A stretch of DNA of 64,000 bases from Hymenoscyphus infarciens. Its lineage: Eukaryota; Ascomycota; Leotiomycetes; Helotiales; Helotiaceae. Under the pieces are notes generated by a model. It had not been told where the DNA came from. It did no database searches and saw only the letters and a program-made list of their open reading frames with translations. Shown in pieces: positions 47,548 to 59,300 of the stretch; the first letter of the stretch is position 1; each line of letters starts with the position of its first letter. The stretch lies in NCBI GenBank assembly GCA_001414345.1, contig LLCB01000032.1, positions 62,001 to 126,000 of the forward strand, read 5' to 3'. Both the position numbers and the translations under genes were made by a program.

Positions 47548-47990
47548 ATAATCACCAATTGGGTATTCGGCGTAAGTGCAAGGGTAAAAAAGCACACCAA
47601 GAAAGGAACCATCATACGGCGGGAGACTGTATTTGGAGGGAGGGTATCGGATTCATTCTTCATCTTTGGATTTATTGGGTGGGGGGTTTACTTTTTTATT
47701 TCACATGAGAATAAGAAATTTGAGGGATGGATGGGGATCTATGGTGTTGGTTGACTGATGACTTGATTTCTGGTGGATAATTAGAATGAATCAATTCGAT
47801 GGATTTATTCATGATGTTGAGTCATGGAGTGACTGCGAGATTTCGGTGTCCCTCAATCATCTTACCCGTGTAACACCAACCAACCCCCTTCGTCGACGCG
47901 ATATGGGCACATGCTATTGGTGGAAGACTAGCAGCCGTGTTAAAAACACTTTAGATTGTTGTTTTTTGTTAACTTGTGTTAGATTGAAGT
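47548..47990. other. Metacaspase 3' flank
   Basis: About 440 bases of ordinary composition without a gene, ending abruptly where the AT-saturated island begins near 48.0 kb. Confidence 0.5.
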
Positions 47991-50900
47991 ATTATATAAA
48001 TCTTTACTAAGAGGCTTAGTGTAGGATCTAGTTATAATATGTTAATTCTTGAGAGTAATTACGCTACCTGTTTTTGTACTCGTTTAGAGAGAAATAGTAC
48101 GAAGATCTATCTACTAGGAAAATGTTTTGTAAAAGGAAATTATTTCTATGTTATAGAGTAGGATTAAGTTATATTCACGTTACTAGCCTAACTATATCTA
48201 TATAGATTCTTATGATTAATTATTTAGATATATAGAATAACTTATAGTAATTAATTATTTAGATATATAGAATAACTTATAGTGATTTAAATATATATAT
48301 AGATGTTTTTATAGATGTTTTTAATAGACTATTAATTATTAATTTATTATAGCTTAATTTATAGAAATATATATAGTCGATGCGATTAAGTCTAAGCTAT
48401 TTATACGAACTCTACTAAAAATCGACATTTTACCTAGTTTATAATAACCTATAACTTTATAAAGAATAAATAAAAATTTTATTTCTCTTATATACTTAAA
48501 GCTAACTATCTTTTCAATCTTTCTATATAAGTATATTATATTATAAGCTTAATCTTTTATAGTAATTCTTATAAGTTTATAAAGAATTAGATTTTAGAAC
48601 TAGATTTTAGCCTTTTTTAGTATAAAAGACTACTTTTATAGAAATACTCTACTTTATAGAGAATTTATTTTACTATTATTATTATTCTTACGCTACGTAG
48701 GCTATAGGCCGAGCTCTAAGAGTAAGTAGTATATCTTCTATTCTAGTTTATATAGCCTTTTAGCTTATTCTTCTTTACTTTTTAAGCTTCTTTATAAGTA
48801 TAATTCTCCTTTTCTTTAGTTCCTACTACTATCTATTTAGAGCTTATCTCACTAACTTAGTAATATAATAGAGAGGTATAGTAGGTTAATATATTTAACC
48901 TACTAAGGTATATATTAGTAGTATAAGAGATATATTTACCTCTAGAATTATTAGAGCTAAGGTCTTACCTTCTAGTATACCTTAGCTTTCTCTTTCTATT
49001 CTTCCTTTTCTTTTACCTCTTCTTTACTCTTCTCTCTCTTTTTAAGTAATTCTAGTACTAGTCTATACTCTTAAAGTCTCTCTAGCCTAAGTAGCTAAGT
49101 AGTTACTTTTAATACTAGTTTTCTATCTACTAATACTCTCTTTAGCTCTTATAGATCCTTAATCCTCTTTCTTAGAGCTCTTATAAGTATATCTCTTTCT
49201 TATAGAATATCCTAATAAAATAGAACTAGGTGTTTTACTATCTCTCTACTACTTATATAAATATACTATAGTATAACCTAGTTTAGTACTCTTCTTATAA
49301 AGAGGAAGGCGTTTAGTCTTATTACCTCTATTTATACTTAGATAAGTAGTAAGCTCTTTCCTTTAGTAAGCCTCTTATAAACCTTTTATAACTTCTACTT
49401 ATTTAAGTCTACTTTATTTAATACTTTTATATATTATATTAGGTTCCTCTCTTAAGTCCTTCTCTTTTAAGTCTTTAGACGATTCTTCTACTCTATAAGT
49501 ATAGTATTATACTTAAATCCTACTTCTCTTACTCTCTACTCCTTTTTCTACTCCTACTTTACTATTTATAAGTATAGTATTACCTTCCTTACCTTTATTA
49601 GTCTACCTCTCCTTCTTCTCTTTAGCTATATTACTATATATCTATAGATATTCTAGATTAGTTCCTCTAACTTAGACCTTTAGAACTTCCTTTTAAAAGT
49701 AGCTACTTATAAGTTAAGATATAAGTTAATTAATATATAGTCTACTTTAACTTCTAAGCTTTAAACTAGAGTAGCTTTATATACCTCTATTACTACTTAT
49801 AAGTATTCTAATTATTATATAGAGAAGCTCTTTACTATTCCTTTTATATTCTCTTCTTTTAGTATAGTATAATACTATACTAATACCTTATATACTATTA
49901 TACTCCTTATTACTACTATATATATCTACTTTATTTAGTAGTAGTCTACTCTCTATATCTTTCTAATAAGTCTTATAAGTATAAAGGTCTATATTATAAG
50001 CTTTTTTTAAACTCTTTCTTAATATACCTTCTAGTTTAGTTTCTTATTAAGCTCTACTCTTAGAAACCTTATATACTTAACTAGTATAAGCCTTATCTTC
50101 TTAAACTAGACTATCTCTCTTTATAGTACTCTTATTCTTATAAAGTATATAAGTACTATCTTTTCTAAGCTAAAAGCTATCTCTTACTTATTTAGCTACT
50201 TATTATATACTTTTTAGGCTATTTTAAGTATTCTATAGTTTACTATTATACTTTTTAATATTATAAGTAGATTTATATTATCTATAAAGCCTACTATAAT
50301 AAGCTTATTAATTCTTACTAGGTTTTTATATAATATTAAGATAAAAAGGATAAATAGTATTAGTAATAATACTAATCTTTATAAAATACCTTATTTAAGG
50401 TCTCTTTTATCTATTAATTGTTTATTAAAGAATAATATAGCTCTTTGTTTAGAAAAGAAGCTCTCTATTTATATTACTACTTACTATAGAACCTTCTTCT
50501 CTTTTAATATATAAAGTAGCTATATATAGTCTACTTAGTTAAAAGCTTTTACTATATCTAGTTAAGCTAAGAATATATAGCTCTTATTTTCTTATACTAT
50601 ATATATACCTTCTATTACTATTCTAATTACTAGCTTTATATTTTAGTATTTCTAGTTACTTATCTATAGCTCTAGTAGTATTACTATTTCCTTTATAAGC
50701 TATATAAGCCTTTATACTATTACTTTTTTAAGGATCTTATCTATAGTTAAGAGTAGTACTATTAGCTAGTAGGCTCTTACCTTACTCTACTTCTTAGTTA
50801 TTTTACCTAGTTTTCTTAGTACTACTACCTTTATATAGTAGAAGTAGAATAAGAAGTATTATAAGTAGAAGCTTACTTCTACTATTATAGTAAGTACTTT

Positions 50901-51716
50901 ATAAAGCAGTTTATTATAAGCTTTTAAAAAGCTATTTACTAATATATTAAATCTTAGTATTTTCTATAATATTAATCTTATAGTTATCTTAATATACTTC
51001 TTAGTTATATATTAGCTTACTAAGTATCTCTTAGAAAAGCTCTTAGTATTCTAGTCCTTATTAGAAACGCTTAAGTAGTTAGCTATTAACTCTAGAAAGA
51101 ACTTTTCTATAAGAATATAAGCCTTCTCTTAGTAAGTCTTATCTTTTATTCTATTAAGTAATATAAGTATTAATAGTACTAGTATTTCTAGTCTTATATA
51201 TCTTTTAAGATATACCTACTTCTTAAGTATCTAGAGTTTCCTTTTATTCTTTATTACCTCTATTAGTACTCTTTTCTAGCTCTTTATTTTTACTTTTCTA
51301 CTTACTATTTAGAGTTCTTAAAAAGTATTATTAAGCTACTATCTTAAGCTTTCTATTTAATACTTCTTTTAAGTCTTTTTATATTTTTTTACTTTCTTTA
51401 ATACTTCTTTAACTTTTATATTCTATTAAAGCTATACTCTCTCTCTATCTAGCTTTTAAAGTAGTATTAAAGCCTTTACTATTCTTTAAAAGTCTTTTAT
51501 AAGTCTTTATACTACTCTCTTAAGTTCTTTTATATTTTAGATTATAAGTATTTCTAAGTAAGAGGCTTTTACTTTAACTAGAATCTTATCTATTAGTCTC
51601 TAGCTAAATCTAAATACTTATAATATCTTTCTCTCTTCTTCTACTTTTATTATAAGAAGTTAAGCTATATAGTCTAATTCTAATAAGTCTAGAGACCTTT
51701 ACTAAGCTACTATATA

Positions 51717-52348
51717 TGACGGCATGCCGTCCTATATAGCCGAGATTATATAGTATATGCCGTATATATAAGGTTTCAGTAGTTGTTGTTTTATATTATC
51801 TAATTTAAGAAGGTTACGTATGTCTATACGTCTGTCTAGACTTTCGGACATACTTCGTAGGGTTTAGGCTTTTGTATTAGCCGACGTATATCGTTGTTTA
51901 GTTTCGTACCTCTTTTATATCGTCTAAAACCTCTTATATATAATAGCCTACTTCTAGAGTTAGAAAAGGCTAGTTATTGTTTTTATATAATAGTACGAAA
52001 TATATATAACTATAGTAGAGGCATATAGGAGTGCGTATAGTAGAATGACGTATATAGATACTAGGCACTAATATAGAAGAAAATAATAACTGGCCTTTTC
52101 TGACTCTAGAAGTAGGCTACTATATATAAGAGGTTTCAGATAATATAAAAGGGGTACGAAACCGAATAACGATATACGTCGGCTAATACAAAAGCCTAAA
52201 CCCTACGAAGTATGTCCGAAAGTCTAGATAGACGTATAGACGTACGTAACCTTTCTAAATTAGATAATATAAAACAACAACTACTGAAACCTTATATATA
52301 CGGCATATGCTATATAATCTCGGCTATATAGAACAGCATACCGTTATA
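51717..52348. repeat. Large inverted repeat with LTR-like arms
   Basis: A segment of about 265 bp (51717-51985, starting tgacggcatgccgtc) is repeated in inverted orientation at 52080-52345, roughly 95 bp away. The arms are clearly alike over their length and most differences are C/T or G/A changes. An additional 70-bp piece (about 51990-52058) is found inverted at 53347-53420. The arm begins with tg and contains a tatataagg TATA-like word, so it may be a long terminal repeat, but the order of the pieces shows rearrangement. Confidence 0.8.
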
Positions 52349-53430
52349 TCTTAACTACGAAAGAACTCGAAGTTAACCTAGAAAAAGTAGAGCCTTTATA
52401 AAACTAGGTCCGACCTAACATCGTAACAGGTGTAAAGTCTTACCTAGGGTTTACAGGATTCTATAGACAATTTATTAAAGGTTACGTCAAAATCGCTAAA
52501 CCCCTAACCACGATAACACGCTCTATAGAGCCGTTTCTATAGACACTCGAATACGAAGAAGCCTTCGAAGCTCTAAGAACTAGGCTACTTACGATTCAAA
52601 TACTATACTACTTCGACCTCGATTATAATACGAAGGTGGAAACAGACTCCTTAGAAGGAGTAATAGTAGGTGTATTCTTATAATAATATAATAGCCTTTA
52701 GTACCTTATTAGGTTCTACTTACACGTCTTAGTCAGCTACGAATTAAACTAGGAGATCTATAATAAAGAGCTATCTACTATCGTAGAAGCTTTTAAGAAA
52801 TAGCGCCTTAAACTCATATTATATTAGAAGTATATCGATATATATTCGGATTATAGATTATTAGAATACTTTATAACAACTAAGCTACTTATAGCTAAGC
52901 AAGTCTAATAGATAGAGTTTCTATTAGACTTTAACTTCTAGATCCGATTCACGTCTAAGAAGAGCAATTAAAAAGCAGACATATTAACTTAATATAAGTA
53001 AGACCTAAAAACCTATAATTAAGCTAAAGTAGATAGCCGCTCGCGTACCCTTTTAGCACCTAATCGTTTAGACCCTCGAATCAACGCTAAACTTACTTAG
53101 ACCTTTTTATAAGAACAGTCTATCTCTCTTAATATAATTTAGTTAGATGTTATTCTAGGAATAAGTTCGGATACGATTTAGAAGTTAAAAGAAGATAACC
53201 TATACTCCTTTTAGAAAGAACGTTATAAACTTCTAGACGGATACTACCTCTTATTAGATAATTTACTACTCTTTAAGAATCGACTTTACGTTCAAAAGAA
53301 CACCGAACTCTATATAAAACTAATCCGAGAAGTCTATAACCAAGTATCTACATACGTTATTCTACTATACGCACTCCTATATGCCTCTACTATAGTTGTA
53401 TATATTTCGTACTATTACACTATATTCTTA
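51717..53430 (+). mobile_element. Rearranged Ty3/gypsy retrotransposon fragment inside the LINE relic
   Basis: From about 52355 to 53345 the + strand encodes, through many TAG/TAA stops, the C-terminal RT, RNase H and start of integrase of a Ty3/gypsy element: SYLGFTGFYRQFIKGY (near 52440), ETDSLEGVI (near 52636), YNKELSTIVEAFK (near 52760), SDYRLLEYFITTK (near 52855), KADILT (near 52973), then FKNRLYVQKNTELYIKLIRE (near 53275). Trp and Gln codons read as stops, as expected from RIP. Gag, protease and most of RT are absent. It is bordered by inverted, LTR-like repeats. Its outer limits coincide with the interruption of the LINE. Confidence 0.75.
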
Positions 53431-55839
53431 GTAGAGAAGGCAAGGTTAATTATAGAGTTATAAGAGCTCTCTCTTCTCTATATAGCTTTATTATAAGGTA
53501 TATCCCTTTTTAGTACTTATAGTATAGTAAGTTTAAGAATAAGGTCTATATTTCTATTATATCTTTTATATATATCTTATAAAAAGTAATAAGTATTTAA
53601 GTTACTTATTATAAGTACTCTTCTTAGTCTTACTTATTAGAGTATATCTTTAATTAGTATTTATCTTATTTATAAGTTATAAACTAAGTAGACTATTATC
53701 TTATCTACTCTCTTCTCTATTATTATACTTACTTAGTTCTTACTTATAGTATATATCTAGCTTACTTTTAGATATCTTTTATATATAAAAAGTACTACTA
53801 CTTTATTTAACTAGATTATATTATATCTTAAGCTTAAAGAGTAGTAAGAGAAGTCTCTTATACTATTCTATACTAGTTCTTAGATTATTAATATATTATA
53901 TTCCTTCTTATAATTTAGAGCTATATTAAGAGCTTCTAATATCTTTCTTATATTCTAGTATAATACTATTATACTTATAGTAGTCTTATAAGTAGAGTTT
54001 AAATTACTTTTATTTCTTCTTTAATTAAATCTCTTATTATATTAAGAGAGCTTCTTAGCCTTTCTAGAAACTAGGTTAGGTTACTACTATTTATATATCC
54101 TACTTTATTTATATTTATTAGCCTTTCTAGTATAAATCCCTATCTCTACCTCTTTTTTAAGCTTTATAAGCCTTCTTTTTAGCTAAAGGTAAATAAGTAA
54201 GGTATTCTTATCTTACTCTTTTTTAAGAGTCTTTATAGGTTTATAAACATAGTTATCTTATTAAGATATTATTCTCTTACTTATCTATAGTATTACTCTT
54301 CTATATAGTACTCTTTTATAAATACTAAGTATTCTCTTCTATAATTCCTATACTTTACTAAGTATTCTTTTAAGTCTTTCTTACTAGAGTACTCTTTCTT
54401 ACTCTCTTTATACTTCTTATATATATACTAAGTATATCTCTTATCTTATTTATAAAAGTATATTATATACTCTTACTTTTAGTACTTATACTACCTCTAT
54501 ACTACTACTTCTAAGATATATCTTTTATATAAGAAGTATTATATCTTTTATAATATTCCTCTTATATATAGCCTCCTTACTTCCTCTATTATTACTACTT
54601 TAAGAATATAGTTCTTTTAAACTAGTCTCTTCTATCTCTAATACTTTCTATACCTATTTCCTTATTATATAATCTTTAATATCTTTATACTAGAGGCTTA
54701 AGAGATACTTTATAATATACTCCTCTTTCTATTCTTAAGTATATTTACTAAAGCTCTTTTTATAAGTACTATAAACGTTCTTACTACTACTACTATTCCT
54801 TATCTAAATACCTTCTTTACCTAGCTATTATCTTATATATATCCTACTTACTTCTCTTCTTTAAACTATAGAATAATATCCTTACTTTAAAGCTTTTAAG
54901 CTATTATTACTTTTATCTTATATCTACTTATATTTATAGCTTTAATTACTTCTTTTAGTAATAGCTTATCCTTTTCTTTATCTATCTCTATTACTTAGAC
55001 TATAATCTCCTTAGTATATTTAGCTAGTATTATATATTCTTTCTATAGTATAGTTACTACTCCTCTCTATAGTCTCCTAGTTCTAGCTCTCTTTATCTAT
55101 ATTAGGCTATACTCTTTTATTCCTTCTATTCTCTTAACTATAATAGTAAGCTCTTTTTATAAGACTCTATATATAATTATATTATCCTCTCTCTTCTTAG
55201 TTCTTCTATACTTAAGTACTTTTCTTACTACTTTAATAATTACTTTAATACCTTTCTTCTTTATTACTAAGTTAAGTATTATTTAGATTAAGCTCTTCTC
55301 TATTATATCTATATAGTCTAATACTCTCTTCTATCCCCTTATACTCTACTCTCCTTAGTTCGTTATACTATCTTTATTAGTTACTAATACTCTAGAGAAA
55401 AGAATAGAGGCTCTTTATAAGCCTCTCTTTTCTCTACTACTACTATTACTATACTTATTTAGTATAATTATAAAGTACTTTAGTCTCTTTCTAGACTATC
55501 TAATAGTCGTCTAAACGTATTTTAAGGCTTTTAGAGTTACTTTATTAATCTGAAAAAGTTTAGACTAGATAGTATATATTAATAGAAAGTAAGTATTAAG
55601 TAATTATAATATATATATATTTAATAGATATATATATACTATATTACCTTCTACTTTCTACTCTCACTTATACTTAAATTTTACAATTTAAGCCTTATAA
55701 TTTAAGTATTATGATTTAAGTATTACAAATTACAAAGACTCTTACTTTAAGCTTTAAGATTACTAATTTAAGTATTTCGATTTACGTTTAAATAGCCTCT
55801 AAAAAATCTACGTTTATCGATTTATAATTTACGATTTAC

Positions 55840-55925
55840 GATTTAGCTCTAAAGAGCTATATACTTAAAAATCTAAGCTTTATAATTTACGATTTACGAT
55901 TTACGATTTACTATTTGCGATTTAG
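55840..55925. repeat. gatttac heptamer repeats at the right edge of the island
   Basis: The word gatttac (or a one-base variant) occurs repeatedly in two clusters at about 55827-55845 and 55880-55920, with gatttaag variants further left (55680-55790). It marks the junction between AT-saturated DNA and normal sequence. Confidence 0.7.
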
Positions 55926-56346
55926 TCGTTTCCGACTTTTGGTACGTACGGGATGCCGTAATTATCCAACTTCAAGCTCTCGTCAACTAAATATCAGATC
56001 ACGAAAAGGAGCACATATACAAAGAGCAAATCTAAGATGCGAAAGGTATTGTACCAAGTCAATACACAATTCATAAACTCATCAACAAACCACAGAAGAA
56101 TCATTATATTCCCCCTCAACAAAAACCCTCCCGGGTCAAGGTCATAATCAATCAACAAGAAACTAAACCGCTCATCCAATGCAGAAGTAGAAAATATGCT
56201 GCTCATCCCTCCAAAAATCAAGAATCATTCTGCAGTCTGGTATGCCATGACTTCCCATGCCCCCACCTCCTCCTAAACTCCAGAAAAGAAAGAAAAACCA
56301 TGTATATCAAAAAATACCTCTTCTGCAATCATCACTCACTAAACAA

Positions 56347-59300
56347 CTAAGCAATTTTCCCATTACTCTGCCAAACCCCGCCTCCATGCAAAAGCTGATG
56401 TTTCAACGCACTCGCACTCCTCCTCCTCGCCGAATCAGGCGGCGAACTCATACTCCCCCTCACATCCTCACCCCGCTCTCTCGCCTCCTTCGCCTCAACA
56501 GCCAACCTCTCACGCTCTTGTTTGCGTGCTTGAGCAGTAAGACGATCCCGGATATCAGTAGCCTTCTTCCAATCATCAGATTGTTTCTTCATACGAATAG
56601 TAGCTCGAACAGCTTGGGCGACCATTCGAAGAGTGAACTTCTTGGGTTTCTTCTTGCGCTCGATTTTGACGCCTGTGGATTCAAGAAGTCGGAGATCGGC
56701 ACGGTTGCTATTTTTCATGGGTTAGTAAATAAGGGGATGTGGGGGAAAAGGGAAAAACTTACCAGGCTTGATACATGTCGATTTGCAGGCCCATGTATTT
56801 CTTTGCATATGCAGCTTGAGTTCTAAATGCCGTTTCACGCGACGCCTTAGCCTTGAGCCATTCAACTTGCAATGCCATTCCTCGCATTTCCTTGACATGA
56901 ACGTGTTCCTTGGCTGCAAAATCCTTCTTCAGAGCCTCGATTTCTTCGTCGGTGTTGTTGTTGACGGTTGACACAGATGTATTGACGAAACGAACGCCCC
57001 TGGTAAGGGCAGCCTTCTCTTCTTCCCAATTTCTTTGAGCGTCCTCGAAACGGCGCTGTAGCTTCTCGATCTCCTTCTTGGCAGAGCTTGACTTGATGTT
57101 CTTAGTAAGTGCTTTCTTTTCAGCCTCCCAGTTCTGTTGATTCTCTTGAAGCTGTTGTTCCAGGTTCTCTAATTGGGCTTGGGCAGCTGTCGCTTTGGAT
57201 TTATGCTGAGATCGTTCATCACGTACACGCTTGAGGTGGAGACGAAGCTCCGCTTCAGCTGCAGAAATGGCGGCAATGGTTTTCTCTCGTTCTTCGATTT
57301 GCAATTCCAGTGATTCGGCTTGGACTTGGGTCTCTCTAAGCATCTCGTGAAGATCCTGGCGTTCGAGTGCCATAGTACGATCGCCAGTACTATTAGCTCG
57401 CTCGCTCTGGAGAGCCTTCTCAAGTCGATCAATCTTGCCTCGTAGTCGAGTAATGGTGGCCTCCGAGGTAGTATTTTTGGCAGTGAGTTCCTCAATTCTG
57501 AATTGAGCTTCATCGATGGATCGTTCAAGTTCGTCTTTCTCTGCCTCCCATGCCCTAGCCTGGGACTGGAGATCAATATTTGCAGATGTGAGCTTTCGTG
57601 CACTCTCCTTCTCTACGTTCTTCAATTGTGAGCGCATCTCCTTGACAGATTGGTGGGCTGATGCTAGTTGGGAGCGAATTTCGATGATCTCTGATTTTCG
57701 TGCAGAGCCATTGAATGAAGATTGGGGTGATGATGTGGCCAGACGAGAAAGTTCTGCATCATGGGCCTTGCGTTCAAGCTCGACTATTTGGCGCTTTAAT
57801 CCACGAAGTGTTTCCTTTTGAGTAGCTTCACGCTGAAGGAAGTCAGTCTCTCGCTGCCGCAGTTTGGTGAGATCGGCTCGGATAAGAGACAATTCGATAG
57901 TTGCGTCTTCCTGTCCACCTGCCCCTGATGAAACTTGTTCCTCTAGATCTTGAATGCGCTTCTCGAGTTGTTGGATGGTTTTCTTGGCAGCTGATAACTC
58001 TCTCTTTTCTGAGGAGCCCCGAAGTATTTTCTGAAGATCGTGAATCTCGGTGGAAAGTCGAGCCTCTTCTGCATTCGCACGGTCGATTTCTTGCTGTAAT
58101 TCCAGCTCCAGTGACTCTTGTTGGGAAACGACTACCTTGTTCTCCTCCTTGAGGCGTCGAACTTCGGCATCAAGCTTGATCTTGGTGGTTCGAAGGTCAA
58201 GGCGCTCCTGGTCAAACCGGAATGTCTCTTCCTCGTGCTGCTTCGAGGACTTGATCTGGCTGTGAAGCTCATCACGTTCTGCTTCTGCTTCTGCCTTGGA
58301 AAGACGGATAGCGTGCATCTCAAGATTCACACTAGCTAACTCGTCTTGCAAGCCTTGCTTGTCCTGGCGAACTCTAGCAAGCTGAGCCTCGACATCTCTG
58401 ATTGTGGATAGTAACTTTTCATTGTTACCACTTCCGGCCTGAACATCATCCTGGAAGGCTTCAAGCTCAGTACGAACAGAATTGGCAATGGCCTCGGCTT
58501 TCGACACATCTTGTTTCAAGGTCTGAATCTGCCTTCGAAGGCCTTCGGACTCATGCTTTGCGGCAACAAGTTCATCGCTAGCCTGATTGTCGTCATCGAG
58601 GCTTGACTGCAGAATCTCTACCTCGTCCTCCAAAGCTTCGACCTTCTCTAGCAAGTTCTTCTGCTCCCTTTGACTTAGGCGAAGCTCTTCGCGTGTGTTT
58701 AACAGTTCGGATTTTGCTTCTTCTAGTGACTTGCGGCGGCCATCTATGTCGTCGTTGAGCTCCTCAATTTGTCGCTTGAGTGAGTCTTCTTGGCTTGCGT
58801 GTCGGTCTTTCTCTGCTTGAAGAGCTTCCTTCAATCTTGATTCCTTACTAGACAAAGTACCCTCTGCTACTTGAAGTTTATCGATTGTCCGTTGCAAACT
58901 ATCAGCCTTGTCCTCGGCCGCGTCTCTTTGCAATTCTAGGTTGCGTTTCTCACTGTCCCATTTGTCGTTATCGTTATCGTAGAGGCGCTCTTTCTCTCGA
59001 ACCTCAGAACGAAGGTCCTCGATTTCATCATTCAGACGATTGATTTCGCCCTTGTATTCGTCTCTGACCTGTCGTTCGTTGTTGAGAGCTAATGTCTTTT
59101 CATGATCAAGCTTATCCTCGAGTTCCTCAATAGTCTCCCGAGCTTTGGCTAGATCCTTCTGTAGGCCCCCAGATTCCTGGGTGAGAGCATCATGTCGGGT
59201 TTGCAAAAGATCCTTGGCCTCGGATTTCTGCTGGAGTTCGCTACGAATGGCTTCAAGTTGCTTGGAAAAGATTTCTTGTTGCTTGGACACATTCTGGTTT

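Larger units (their letters stand above)
48700..55480 (-). mobile_element. Degraded Tad1-like LINE (non-LTR retrotransposon), minus strand
   Basis: On the minus strand, an endonuclease-type stretch is readable through stops at about 53990-53690: IVLY*NIRK (53970-53945 region), EYNILII*ELV and VVVLFIYKRYL, in the order and spacing of fungal Tad-type endonucleases. Reverse-transcriptase motifs appear further on: a GI-x-(stop)-x block at about 50395-50340, where Pro/Gln/Gly/Ser positions read Leu/stop/Arg/Leu as C-to-T change would give, followed at 50294-50265 by GFIDNINLL, the catalytic F-x-D-D box with the second Asp changed to Asn. Order endonuclease then RT fits a LINE. Limits are approximate; the relic is interrupted by the gypsy-derived segment at 51717-53430. 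Confidence 0.65.
47990..55960. other. 8-kb AT-saturated, ORF-free island (RIP-degraded transposons)
   Basis: There is no open frame of 60 codons in this 8 kb on either strand, in contrast to every other part of the window. Sequence is dominated by ta, tag, tta and ata words, as expected after repeated C-to-T change on both strands. Two retroelement relics can be recognised inside: a minus-strand LINE and a plus-strand Ty3/gypsy fragment, listed separately. The edges against the metacaspase flank (about 47.99 kb) and the spindle-pole-body gene flank (about 55.96 kb) are sharp. Confidence 0.85.

Noticed and set aside
47990..55960. CRISPR-like or centromeric interpretation of the AT island
   Set aside because: No regularly spaced direct repeats; retroelement protein motifs explain at least part of it, and 8 kb flanked by active-looking genes is too small for typical filamentous fungal centromeres.
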